Positions 1-7,055 are shown, counted from the stretch's first letter. The stretch is DNA of 44,881 nucleotides from Pseudomonadota bacterium (GCA_023424215.1 JAFAEC010000124.1:1-44881), one strand, 5' to 3'. Program-made: numbers and translations. The notes: generated from the sequence alone by a model not told the origin.

Positions 1-228
1 GACCAGGACCGGCGCGGCCTCGGCCGGGGTGTCGGCCGGGGCCAGGACGGCCGCGGCGCCCTGGGCCAGCGCCTGGGGGATGAAGGCCCGGCCGTCCGCC
101 GCCGTGCCCGGCAGGGCGACGAACAGGGCGCCGGGCTGGACCTGGCGGCTGTCGGCGGTGACGGCGGTGATGACCGGATCGGCCGCCACGTCGCGCCGCA
201 ACAGGTCGGAAAGACGGACCGCGCTCAC
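1..228 (-). CDS. murE: UDP-N-acetylmuramoyl-tripeptide synthetase MurE, N-terminal part
   Basis: This is the first 76 codons of a Mur ligase, running off the left edge of the window. The product reads VRLSDLLRRDV, then TADSRQVQPGALFVALPG, which is the classic N-terminal Rossmann-like UDP-binding domain of MurE (the D-S-R-x-V-x-P-G-x-L-F-V-A pattern). MurE adds the third amino acid, meso-diaminopimelate in Proteobacteria, to UDP-MurNAc-L-Ala-D-Glu in the cytoplasm. The GTG start at 226-228 overlaps the ftsI stop by 4 nt (GTGA), so the gene is translationally coupled to ftsI in the division and cell-wall cluster. MurE is preferred to MurF because of its position directly after ftsI and the sequence pattern. 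The ATP-binding and C-terminal domains lie outside the window. Confidence 0.9.
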   Translation of the reverse strand, partial: MSAVRLSDLLRRDVAADPVITAVTADSRQVQPGALFVALPGTAADGRAFIPQALAQGAAAVLAPADTPAEAAPVLV

Positions 229-2003
229 CGCCCGTCCCCTTCCACGTCCTGATATTCCGGCACCTTCTGGCCGTCGGCGGTGCGCCAATGGTCGGCGCGG
301 CGCTCCACGCCCAGGAAGCCGGCGATGCGGTCGGCGATGTTGCGGACGGCCGGGGCGGCCACATAGGCGCCGGTGCGCGGATATTTGCCCGGTTCGTCCA
401 TCACGATCAGGATGGCGTAGCGCTTGGCGGTCAGCGGGCCGTCGACGGGGAAGACGGCGGCGAACGAGCCCACGGCGTGGGTCGGGTCGTAGCGGCCGTT
501 GACCAGCTTGTTGGCCGAGCCGGTCTTGCCCCCGACACGCAGCCCCGGCGCGTCGGCGAAGCCGCCAGAACCCTTGACCACGTTGCGGCGCATCAGGTCC
601 AGGATGGTGCGCGAGGTGTCCTCGGTGACGATCTGGCGCGGCTGGGCGTTCAGGGCGCCGCCGCGACGCAGCGACAGGGGCACCATGCGGCCGCCGTTGG
701 TCAGGGCGCCCATCGCCTGGATGACCTGCGCCGGCGTCACCATGATGCCGTAGCCGAACGACAGCGAGGCCAGGGTCGAGTCGCTCCAGTTGCGCGGCAC
801 GACGGGGCGGGCGGATTCCTTCAGCTCGACCGACGAGGCGCTGAGCAGGCCCAGCCGCTCGAAATAGTCGCGCATCCGATCCGGCCCCATCTGCAGCGCC
901 AGCTGGGAAGTGCCGATGTTGGACGAGTGGAGATAGACCTCCTCCAGCGTCATGACGCGGTTCTGCGCGTGGAAGTCCTTGATCCGGCGATTGCCGATCT
1001 GCAGCGCCTGGGAGGCGTCGAACAGGGTGTTCATGTCCGCCAGGCCCTGGTCCAGGCCCGCCGCGACGGTGAAGGTCTTGAACACCGAACCCATCTCGTA
1101 GTGGCCCGAGACGGCGCGGTTCAGCGTGGCCCCGTCCGGCGCGGCGCCGCGGTTCTGCTGGGTGAAGGTCGGCCAACTGGCCATGCCCAGGACTTCGCCG
1201 GTCTGGACGTCGGTGACGATGCCCACGGCGCCCTTGGCCTGGTTCTCGATGGCGGCGGCGGCCAGCTCGTTCTCCAGCACGCCCTGGACGCGCAGGTCGA
1301 TCGACAGGGGGAAGCTCTCGCCGCGCTGGCCGGCGGCGCGGATCTCGTCATTGAAGGCCAGTTCGGCGCCCGAGACGCCCTGCCCGCCCGTGTCGGCGTC
1401 GCCGATCAGGTGGACCGCCGAGCTGCCCAGAGGATAGGCGCGGCGATCTTCCGGCTCGAAGCTGACGCCGCCCAGGGCCAGGGCGTGGACGGCCGACTTC
1501 TCGCCCGGCGTCAGGCCGTTCAGCACGATCAGGCGGCGTTCGCCGTCCATCACCTTCTTCAGACGGGCGGCCGAGACGCGCGGCAGGGCGCGGCGGATCT
1601 GGCGTGCGGCCAGGTCGCGGTCCCAGACCTCGCGCGGGTCGATGTAGAGGCCGTAGTGAATGATGTTGGCGGCCAGCAGCTGGCCGTTGCGATCGGTCAG
1701 GTCGCCGCGCACCAAGGCGTTCGGATTGCCCCCCGCCCAGCGGCCGCCCGCCTCTGCGAACAGGGCGCGATAGCTGGCGCCTACCGCCAGGGCGGCGAAG
1801 ACCACCGAGAAGACCACGGCGATCAGGAAGATGCGGACCCGGGCGTCGTCCTCGGGCCGGGCGTCGGCGCGGGCGCGCTCGAAGCCGTGCTCCAGGCGCA
1901 GCACCAGTTCGGACAGGGCGCGCCAGAACGGCGAAAGCCGACCCTGCAGGTCGACGTTCGGCTGGGGCCGATAGGCGCGGTGGTCGTGGTCCTGGACGCT
2001 CAC
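225..2003 (-). CDS. ftsI: Peptidoglycan D,D-transpeptidase FtsI (PBP3)
   Basis: Septal class B penicillin-binding protein of 592 aa. It cross-links peptidoglycan at the division site and works with FtsW. A cytoplasmic N-terminus of about 55 residues precedes one membrane segment (about 57-79), followed by a periplasmic dimerisation domain and the transpeptidase domain. All three active-site motifs are visible: SVFK at 306-309 with the acylated Ser306, SSN at 360-362, and KTG at 493-495. Length matches alphaproteobacterial FtsI. The GTG start at 2001-2003 overlaps the ftsL stop (GTGA); the reading frame stays open further upstream, but that part is the shadow of ftsL and rsmH. The 3' end overlaps murE in the same way. 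No sign of inactivation. Confidence 0.96.
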   Translation of the reverse strand: MSVQDHDHRAYRPQPNVDLQGRLSPFWRALSELVLRLEHGFERARADARPEDDARVRIFLIAVVFSVVFAALAVGASYRALFAEAGGRWAGGNPNALVRGDLTDRNGQLLAANIIHYGLYIDPREVWDRDLAARQIRRALPRVSAARLKKVMDGERRLIVLNGLTPGEKSAVHALALGGVSFEPEDRRAYPLGSSAVHLIGDADTGGQGVSGAELAFNDEIRAAGQRGESFPLSIDLRVQGVLENELAAAAIENQAKGAVGIVTDVQTGEVLGMASWPTFTQQNRGAAPDGATLNRAVSGHYEMGSVFKTFTVAAGLDQGLADMNTLFDASQALQIGNRRIKDFHAQNRVMTLEEVYLHSSNIGTSQLALQMGPDRMRDYFERLGLLSASSVELKESARPVVPRNWSDSTLASLSFGYGIMVTPAQVIQAMGALTNGGRMVPLSLRRGGALNAQPRQIVTEDTSRTILDLMRRNVVKGSGGFADAPGLRVGGKTGSANKLVNGRYDPTHAVGSFAAVFPVDGPLTAKRYAILIVMDEPGKYPRTGAYVAAPAVRNIADRIAGFLGVERRADHWRTADGQKVPEYQDVEGDGR

Positions 2004-2419
2004 TGGACGGCCTCCGCGGCGGGCGCCGGGGCCGGGGCCGGAGCGGCGGGCCGAGCGGAGGCGGGCGCGGCCTCGACCTTGAGTTCCGGCAGGTCGTCGG
2101 CGTCGGCCTGCTTGCGGACGTCGACCGGGCCCAGACCCATCTGGCGCGACAGGGCCTCCAGGCGGGCGGGCTGCTCCAGCCGGGCGGCCTCGGCCTTGAG
2201 CAGGCGCACGCGCTGGGCGTTTTCGCGGATGTCGCGTTCCAGTTCGGCGATGCGGCTGCTCTCGCGCGCGGCGGCGGCCTTGGCGACATAGACCGACATG
2301 ACCATGACCGCGACCAGGGCCACGCCGATGATCTCGATCCAGCGCACGCCGCGCACCTTCCAGTCGAACAGGCGCTGCAGGACGGACTTGCGATAGGCGA
2401 AGGGATTGGTCGCGGTCAT
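2000..2419 (-). CDS. ftsL: Cell division protein FtsL
   Basis: A 139-aa bitopic membrane protein between rsmH and ftsI, the standard place of ftsL. A basic cytoplasmic N-terminus (about 1-28) is followed by one membrane helix (about 28-50), a heptad-like coiled coil (about 55-95, rich in Glu, Arg and Leu) and a low-complexity Pro/Ala tail (about 115-139). FtsL forms the FtsQBL complex that activates FtsWI. The family has little sequence identity, so the call rests on topology, coiled coil and gene order. The ATG at 2417-2419 overlaps the rsmH stop (ATGA), and the stop overlaps the ftsI start. The Ala/Pro-rich tail is longer than in E. coli FtsL (121 aa) but such tails are common in high-GC alphaproteobacteria. 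Confidence 0.88.
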   Translation of the reverse strand: MTATNPFAYRKSVLQRLFDWKVRGVRWIEIIGVALVAVMVMSVYVAKAAAARESSRIAELERDIRENAQRVRLLKAEAARLEQPARLEALSRQMGLGPVDVRKQADADDLPELKVEAAPASARPAAPAPAPAPAAEAVQ

Positions 2420-3378
2420 GCCGCCGCCCTCCCCGACATCCGCCCCCAGGCCGGGGCCTCGGTGCGGACCGCCGCGCGCAGCTTGGCCGAACGGGCGCGG
2501 GGATTGCCGGCGCGCTCCTGCTCGGTCGCCTCGCGCGCGCCCTTGAACTGAAGGGTGAAGCTGGGCTTGCGCGGGTCGACGGCGATGGGCGCGTGGCGAG
2601 AGCCGGCGGGCGCATTGCCGCTACGCTCGGTCAGGAAGGCCTTGACGATGCGGTCCTCCAGCGAATGGAAGGTGACGACCGCCAGACGACCGCCGGGAGC
2701 CAGAGTCGCCTCGGCCGCCGCCAGGCCGCGCTCCAGCTCGCCCAGTTCGTCGTTCACCGCGATCCGCAGGGCCTGGAAGGTGCGGGTGGCCGGATGGATG
2801 GGCGCGCCGCGACGGCCGCCGAGCGCCTTTTCGACCGTCTCGGCCAGGTCCAGGGTGCGGGTGAAGGGCTGCTCGACCCGGCGACGCAGGATGGCGGTGG
2901 CGACCCGACCGGACTGGCGCTCCTCGCCGTACAGTTTGAGGATATGGGCCAGCGGGCCGTGGTCCCAGGTGTTGACGATGTCGGCGGCCGTCTCGCCCTC
3001 GTCGCTCATCCGCATGTCCAGCGGGCCGTCGCGCATGAAGGAGACGCCGCGCTCGGCCTGGTCCAGCTGCATCGACGAGACGCCGATGTCGAAGACGGCG
3101 CCGTCCAGCCGGTCCGCGCTGGCTTCCGCGAAGGCCTCGGCCAGGCCGGAGAAGGGCGTGCGGCCCAGCTGGAACCGGCCAGGGAAGTCGTTGGCCACGG
3201 CGTCGGCGTGCGGCTGGACCGTCGGGTCGCGGTCCAGGGCGATGACGCGGGCGCCGGCGTTCAGGATGGCGCGGGTGTAGCCGCCGGCGCCGAAGGTGGC
3301 GTCGATCATGACGTCGCCGGGCGCGGGCGACAGGGCCTCGACCACTTCGGTCAGCAGGACCGGGGCGTGGGGGCTCAC
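2416..3378 (-). CDS. rsmH: 16S rRNA (cytosine(1402)-N4)-methyltransferase RsmH (MraW)
   Basis: SAM-dependent methyltransferase of 320 aa that modifies C1402 in the ribosomal P site. The N-terminus HAPVLLTEVVEAL and the SAM-binding segment IDATFGAGGYTRAIL are hallmarks of RsmH. Further conserved stretches are DGAVFDIGVSSMQLD, RGVSFMRDGPLDMRM and VVTFHSLEDRIVK near the C-terminus. The chosen start is the GTG at 3376-3378, which gives the canonical N-terminus and overlaps the mraZ stop (GTGA). A longer upstream extension in the same frame only reads through mraZ in another frame and is discarded. It is second in the mra operon and is expected to be co-transcribed with mraZ and ftsL. Confidence 0.96.
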   Translation of the reverse strand: MSPHAPVLLTEVVEALSPAPGDVMIDATFGAGGYTRAILNAGARVIALDRDPTVQPHADAVANDFPGRFQLGRTPFSGLAEAFAEASADRLDGAVFDIGVSSMQLDQAERGVSFMRDGPLDMRMSDEGETAADIVNTWDHGPLAHILKLYGEERQSGRVATAILRRRVEQPFTRTLDLAETVEKALGGRRGAPIHPATRTFQALRIAVNDELGELERGLAAAEATLAPGGRLAVVTFHSLEDRIVKAFLTERSGNAPAGSRHAPIAVDPRKPSFTLQFKGAREATEQERAGNPRARSAKLRAAVRTEAPAWGRMSGRAAA

Positions 3379-3863
3379 GATCCGCCTCCCGCCAGCTTCA
3401 TCTGGGCCGCCAGCTTCAGGGCGCCGATCTGGGCCATGCCGGCCTTGGCCAGGGCCCGCTGCTCGGCGCGGCGGGCCGCCCACTTGTCCCGCGACCAGAT
3501 CTGGAAGCGGTCGTTCAGGCCGACGATGACGACGGTGTCCTCCAGCCCCGCCTCGGCGCACAGGCCCTCGGGCAGGGTGATGCGGCCGCCGGAATCGAAG
3601 GCCAGGCGCACCTGCTCGCCCATCACCTGCCATTCCAGGGCCGAACGCTCCTCGGACCCGAACGGCAGGGATTCGATCATTTCCGCATAGACGGCGAACA
3701 GACGGTCGCCGCCCGCCTCCAGGCAGTCGGCCTCGATGGAGGGGAACAGGAAGACGCCGCTCTCGGCGCCGTTTTCGGCCGTGCGGAAATCGTTGGGGCT
3801 CAGGAGACGGCGCTTGCCGTCCAGCTGCTTCTCGTAGGTCGAGAGAAACACGCCCTGCCCCAT
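3375..3863 (-). CDS. mraZ: Division/cell wall cluster transcriptional repressor MraZ
   Basis: A 162-aa protein with two SpoVT/AbrB-type swapped-hairpin domains. The first contains FLSTYEKQLDGKRRLLSPNDFR and the second RLAFDSGGRITLPEGL. MraZ forms a ring-shaped oligomer that binds direct repeats in its own promoter and represses the division operon. It is the first gene of the mra cluster, and four repeats of the expected kind lie 75-111 nt upstream of its start. The start ATG at 3861-3863 gives the usual MraZ N-terminus. The C-terminal 20 residues (Ala- and Lys-rich) go slightly past the second domain, as in other alphaproteobacteria. Confidence 0.95.
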   Translation of the reverse strand: MGQGVFLSTYEKQLDGKRRLLSPNDFRTAENGAESGVFLFPSIEADCLEAGGDRLFAVYAEMIESLPFGSEERSALEWQVMGEQVRLAFDSGGRITLPEGLCAEAGLEDTVVIVGLNDRFQIWSRDKWAARRAEQRALAKAGMAQIGALKLAAQMKLAGGGS

Positions 3864-3938
3864 CGGACCCCTCGGCCCGTCCCTAGATGCCTTGGCGCAC
3901 GCCCGCCGCGCACGCCTCTCAGCCCCATCTCATTCGAA

Positions 3939-3972
3939 TGGGATATCATGGGATGAAATGGGTCTCAATGGG
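3939..3972. promoter_or_regulatory. Four MraZ-type binding boxes upstream of mraZ
   Basis: On the plus strand the core TGGG occurs at 3939-3942, 3949-3952, 3959-3962 and 3969-3972, each inside ATGGG(A/T), with exactly 10-bp periodicity. MraZ is known to bind tandem TGGGN-type repeats with this helical spacing in front of its own gene. The array lies 75-111 nt from the mraZ start. The wider 369-nt gap between mraZ and rnpB (3864-4232) is AT-richer than the genes around it and holds no believable coding sequence. It also contains a LexA-type site and an inverted repeat, listed separately. I could not fix the promoter hexamers with confidence. Confidence 0.75.
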
Positions 3973-4033
3973 ATTGAAGGCTTTACTTAACCATGTTGCC
4001 CGGCTGTGGCGGCCGCAACACTGATCAAAATGT

Positions 4034-4048
4034 GAACATACACGGAAC
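4034..4048. promoter_or_regulatory. Putative LexA (SOS) box, GAAC-N7-GAAC
   Basis: The plus strand reads GAAC at 4034-4037 and again at 4045-4048, separated by exactly 7 nt; on the mraZ coding strand this is GTTC-N7-GTTC. That is the established LexA operator pattern of Alphaproteobacteria, including Caulobacter and Rhodobacter. It sits about 170 nt upstream of mraZ and 185 nt past the 3' end of rnpB. Only eight bases are specified, so about one chance match is expected in a window of this size. Its location in a non-coding control region is the main support. Confidence 0.4.
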
Positions 4049-4057
4049 AGTCCAAGT

Positions 4058-4084
4058 ATTCACAGCCTGTGCAGGACTGTGAAT
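4058..4084. repeat. Inverted repeat in the mra upstream region
   Basis: ATTCACAG at 4058-4065 and its exact complement CTGTGAAT at 4077-4084 are separated by 11 nt. The right arm runs into GAATC at 4081-4085, a GANTC site of the type methylated by CcrM in Caulobacterales. The spacing of the two arms fits a dimeric regulator on one face of the helix. There is no U-tract, so it does not look like a terminator of rnpB. Function unknown. Confidence 0.45.
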
Positions 4085-4232
4085 CGGCGCATCCCTACAG
4101 CGGGTTAACGGTCGACCGGCCGCAGAGGACGGCCCGTCTGTCAAATGATGGGGACAAACACCTTCAGCAGCGCGAAGCGCGGCGGGTCCGGCGCCCTCAA
4201 TCCGGCCAAGGGCCGTCAGGGCCAAGGAAAAT

Positions 4233-4620
4233 GCCAGACGGCCTGTAAGCCGGGTTCTGTTCCGCCCCCGAACCGAAGCACGAGGGCGGCGACGATCATT
4301 CCTCTGGACCGCCCATTGCTGAGCGGTTCTCGCGACCTACCCGGACGTCTGGGGCGGTGAACCCTGCGGCCGAAACCGCGCGACATCCCTATTTGGTCTT
4401 TCTACAGGCGGGGCTTGCCAAGCCGTCGACGTTGCCGCCGACGCGGTGGGCTCTTACCCCACCCTTTCACCCTTGCCGGTCCCGAAGGGCCGGCGGTTTG
4501 CTTTCTGTGGCGCTATCCCTCGGGTCGCCCCGGGCGGAGGTTATCCGCCGCCTTTTCACCGTGGAGCCCGGACTTTCCTCGACGGGCGCGAAGCCCGCCG
4601 CGACCGCCCGGCCGTCTGGC
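4233..4620 (-). ncRNA. rnpB: RNase P RNA, bacterial type A
   Basis: The catalytic RNA that trims tRNA 5' leaders. On the minus strand the 5' end starts with GCCAGACGGCCGGGCGGTCG at 4620 and the 3' end finishes with CAGGCCGTCTGGC at 4233, so the two ends pair to form helix P1. The conserved 5' block GAGGAAAGTCCGGGCTCC lies just after the 5' end, and the 3' block contains AACCCGGCTTACAGG. The length of 388 nt and the intact P1 fit type A RNase P RNA. Open frames across this stretch on both strands have no coding character. A matching promoter sits directly upstream at 4627-4655. I see no clear intrinsic terminator after 4233. Confidence 0.95.
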
Positions 4621-4626
4621 GCACGC

Positions 4627-4655
4627 TAGATGCGCGTTACTGCGGGTAACGTCAA
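4627..4655 (-). promoter_or_regulatory. Sigma-70-type promoter of rnpB
   Basis: On the minus strand TTGACG (4655-4650) is followed after 17 nt by CATCTA (4632-4627), and six nt later comes the first base of the mature RNase P RNA at 4620. Spacing and start distance are ideal. The -35 element overlaps the TGA stop codon (4652-4654) of the upstream amidase gene, so the promoter is embedded in the end of that gene. Confidence 0.65.
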
Positions 4656-5413
4656 TCCAGCACGCCGGTGACGCTCTCGACGCTGGCCAGCTGCAGCAGG
4701 CCGACCAGGCGCGCGCGGGTCTCGCCGTCGGCGACGCCGTCGATGCGGGCGGGACGCCAGTGGCGCTGGAAGGCGCGCACGGTGGTCTCGGTCGCGGCGT
4801 CGTAGTCGCCGCCGGGCTGGAGGCCGTAGCCCAGCCGGTGCAGGCCCGCGCGCAGCACGATCACCCCGATGCCCTGGTCGCCTTTCTGCAGGAGGCCGCC
4901 CAAGGCCGCGATCCGCTCCGCCGCCGGTTCGAACCACAGGCCGTGGCCCGCCTCGGCCAGGCGCTTCCAAGGGAAGAGTTCGCCGGGGTCCTGCTTGCGG
5001 TCGGGCGCCAGGTCGGAATGGGCGATGATGCGGTTGTCGGGAATGGTCCAGCGGCCGCGGATGTCGCCGATCAGGTCGATCAGCGAGGCGATCTGCGCGT
5101 CGGGAAAGGCGCGATAGCCGAAATCGTGGCCCGGATTGACGATCTCGATGCCGATGGAGGCGGCGTTGCAATCCGTCTCGTCCAACCAGGCGCCGCGCCC
5201 GGCGTGCCAGGCCCGGCGCGCCTCGGGGACCAGGCGGAAGACGCGGCCGTCCTCCTCAACCAGATAATGGGCCGAGACCTTGGCGTCGGGATCGCGCAGA
5301 CGCGCCAGGGCGGCCTCGCCAGTCTGCATGCCGGTGTAGTGCAGCACCAGCAGGTCCGGCGGGGCGCGGCGGGCGTCGAAGTTGGGCGACGGCGCCTCGA
5401 TGACGTCGATCAT
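4652..5413 (-). CDS. N-acetylmuramoyl-L-alanine amidase, AmiD-like
   Basis: A 253-aa zinc amidase that cuts the bond between MurNAc and L-Ala in muropeptides. The Amidase_2 domain covers about residues 15-150. Visible zinc ligands are His25 (LVLHYTGM), His132 (IIAHSDLAPDRK) and Asp142 (KQDPG); Glu90 in IGIEIVNPG fits the conserved active-site region. A C-terminal peptidoglycan-binding domain 1 follows at about 175-245 (YDAATETTVRAFQRHW). This two-domain layout is that of AmiD rather than AmpD. No signal peptide or lipobox is visible at the chosen ATG start (5411-5413), so the enzyme may act on recycled muropeptides in the cytoplasm. It lies 13 nt after the upstream small membrane gene. Confidence 0.9.
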   Translation of the reverse strand: MIDVIEAPSPNFDARRAPPDLLVLHYTGMQTGEAALARLRDPDAKVSAHYLVEEDGRVFRLVPEARRAWHAGRGAWLDETDCNAASIGIEIVNPGHDFGYRAFPDAQIASLIDLIGDIRGRWTIPDNRIIAHSDLAPDRKQDPGELFPWKRLAEAGHGLWFEPAAERIAALGGLLQKGDQGIGVIVLRAGLHRLGYGLQPGGDYDAATETTVRAFQRHWRPARIDGVADGETRARLVGLLQLASVESVTGVLD

Positions 5414-5426
5414 GGCCAGGGCGGCC

Positions 5427-5750
5427 TCAGCGGCCGTGGCGTTCCCAGCCGTAGGCGACCCAGGTGTCGCCGACCTTCTGCGCGTCGATGACCTCGGGAT
5501 CGGTCGAGCGGCGACGCAGGATCATGTTGCGGCGCGCGCGCAGAGCCAGGCCCGCCAGGAAGACCAGAACGCCCGCGATCACGGCGATCACGGCCACGGC
5601 GGCGGCGGTGAAGACCGCCAGGATCGCGCCCACGGCCATCGCCGCCACGCCCGCGATCATGCCGCCCAGCCACATCACCGAGGCGACGAGGCCGTTCGGA
5701 CGGCGGCGCGGCGTGAAGCCGACGGTGACGAGACGTTCGGGCTGGAACAT
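5427..5750 (-). CDS. Small membrane protein, hypothetical
   Basis: A 107-aa protein with a short basic N-terminus (MFQPERLVTVGF, then RRRP), two long hydrophobic segments (about 21-45 and 48-70) and a charged C-terminal tail containing RRRSTDPEVIDAQKVGDTWV. I do not recognise a family with certainty. The start at 5748-5750 is preferred because GAGGA lies about 10 nt upstream; a longer version starting at 5822 would add 24 residues of biased composition. It is probably co-transcribed with the amidase gene 13 nt downstream. The tail is presumably cytoplasmic. No catalytic motif seen. Confidence 0.65.
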   Translation of the reverse strand: MFQPERLVTVGFTPRRRPNGLVASVMWLGGMIAGVAAMAVGAILAVFTAAAVAVIAVIAGVLVFLAGLALRARRNMILRRRSTDPEVIDAQKVGDTWVAYGWERHGR

Positions 5751-5850
5751 TGGGTCGATCCTCTTCGGGCGCTCCTTGAAACGCCGAACCCTCAATGTCG
5801 GTCCATCGCCCCGCCGGGTCAATGCCGGGACCGCTCACGCCTGCGTGCGG

Positions 5851-5950
5851 CATTTTAGCTGGCCCTATCGGCCTTCGGCCTACTTGAGGGCATTTTAGCT
5901 AGCCCTATCGCGCTTCGCGCTGCTTGAGGGCTTTCTTATTGGCCCTAGTG
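5851..5950. repeat. Tandem 40-bp palindromic repeat, two full units and a fragment
   Basis: Unit 1 (5851-5890) and unit 2 (5891-5930) share CATTTTAGCT, GCCCTATCG and CTTGAGGG and are joined head to tail. A degenerate half unit (5931-5950, containing TTGGCCCTAG) follows. Each full unit has a small hairpin in its middle: GGCC-TTC-GGCC in unit 1 and GCGC-TTC-GCGC in unit 2. The stem bases differ but stay paired, so the fold is conserved rather than the sequence. Related copies occur at 6955-6967 and 7325-7362. The repeats mark the left border of an AT-rich insert. Confidence 0.8.
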
Positions 5951-5993
5951 ACTGCGCCAAAGCCGGAAGAGACGCCTGAGGTCAAAAGTTGAG

Positions 5994-6920
5994 CTATTGG
6001 CCCGGCAACTGCTTGGATTCATACATCGTCGCAAGTTGAGCGGCCTCAGCCTTACCTCCAGGCAGGAAGTTCGCCTTCTTGAGGATATAGACCGGGTACT
6101 TCGTGGTCAGATATGTCCACCGAAACCACCTCTGAAACTCCGCCCAAGCCTCGTTGGGATAACACCACGCCATTTGCGGGTTGCTAGCGCTCTGGGGGTA
6201 CTCCTCCGGGAAATGGTGCGGGTATTGGATGCGGGCACCAAACTTAGTGTCGAGATCGTTGGCAGTCCAATAGCGTCCCCACACTCCGCCGACGCTGCCG
6301 TCCGGCATCGTGTGCTCATTCACGGTCAGGCCCGCATTGATTAGGTCCACCACGAGGCCGCTGGTTTCTTTGAATACGCTAAAGTAGCCTACCGGAACGC
6401 TGTCCTTGAGCAAGGATACGCGCGCATTGAACAGGCGCCATTTGTCTTCAGGCTCGTAGCCAAGCGCCTCATAGATGAACTGCTGAAGCCCGAATCGCGC
6501 GAGGTTTCTGAAGTTTTTAACTGCGGTCTCGTTGGTACGCTGCGCCTCGAACGCGAAGTACTCGATGACTGCCATGCAAACCACGTCGGGATACGCATAG
6601 TGCGGCGAACCGTCCTTGCTAATCTCGATGAATAGCTGGGGTTCGTCGAAGCCTTTCGAAGTCAGGTAGTCGTGAAAATACTGGATGCGCCCACGTGGTA
6701 TGACCCCAGACACTTGGGCTGCATTCCATTCCTGCGTGAGTTCCTGAATCGTGGATCGAGCGGCGCCAGCCATAACGGCCAGGCCTCTCTGCGTCAGATA
6801 CGGGATGCCGTTTTCCAGCACTCCCATTTCGATGCCAGCAACCTCCTTTTCAACCTCGATCCCTAGGTCGAGTTTCAGCTGAACAGGGGCGGCCGGACGT
6901 GAGATGATTTCATTAGACAT
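5994..6920 (-). CDS. Phage-type protein, possible BstA/KilA-N-like defence protein
   Basis: A 308-aa soluble protein with no membrane segment. The N-terminal third (about 35-75, ending TQRGLAVMAGAARSTIQEL) resembles a helix-turn-helix such as those found in KilA-N or antirepressor proteins. The middle and C-terminal parts contain HYAYPDVVCMAVIEYFAFE, VPVGYFSVFKETSGLVVDL, PDGSVGGVWGRYW, and YPQSASNPQMAWCYPNEAW. From memory this set recalls a family carried by prophages and islands that may include the abortive-infection protein BstA; I could not verify this. The gene has much lower GC than its neighbours. No Shine-Dalgarno is evident before the ATG at 6918-6920, which may keep expression low. 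The alternative is a phage antirepressor relic. Confidence 0.6.
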   Translation of the reverse strand: MSNEIISRPAAPVQLKLDLGIEVEKEVAGIEMGVLENGIPYLTQRGLAVMAGAARSTIQELTQEWNAAQVSGVIPRGRIQYFHDYLTSKGFDEPQLFIEISKDGSPHYAYPDVVCMAVIEYFAFEAQRTNETAVKNFRNLARFGLQQFIYEALGYEPEDKWRLFNARVSLLKDSVPVGYFSVFKETSGLVVDLINAGLTVNEHTMPDGSVGGVWGRYWTANDLDTKFGARIQYPHHFPEEYPQSASNPQMAWCYPNEAWAEFQRWFRWTYLTTKYPVYILKKANFLPGGKAEAAQLATMYESKQLPGQ

Positions 6921-7055
6921 GTATTTGTTTTCGATGTGGAAATCGGCGACCGGGCCTTTTAGCTAGCACAGCCCTGACGAGCATCATAAACAGCTGTAGC
7001 GGATTCGCCAATCGCTGGTACGCTTGTCCTTCCTGAGCCCGAAAAGGAGAGAGAA

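Noticed and set aside
288..2291. Long plus-strand open frame opposite ftsI and ftsL
   Set aside because: It is the antisense shadow of a well-supported FtsI; high GC creates long open frames on the other strand.
4025..4225. 66-codon open frame on the minus strand between mraZ and rnpB
   Set aside because: It lies in a control region with the LexA-type site and inverted repeat, has no Shine-Dalgarno and an odd composition; coding function not supported.
4145..4649. Several overlapping open frames on the plus strand across rnpB
   Set aside because: The DNA is the RNase P RNA gene; the frames are by-products of its GC-rich sequence.
5851..5950. CRISPR array
   Set aside because: The units are directly adjacent without spacers and contain their own hairpins; no cas genes in the window.
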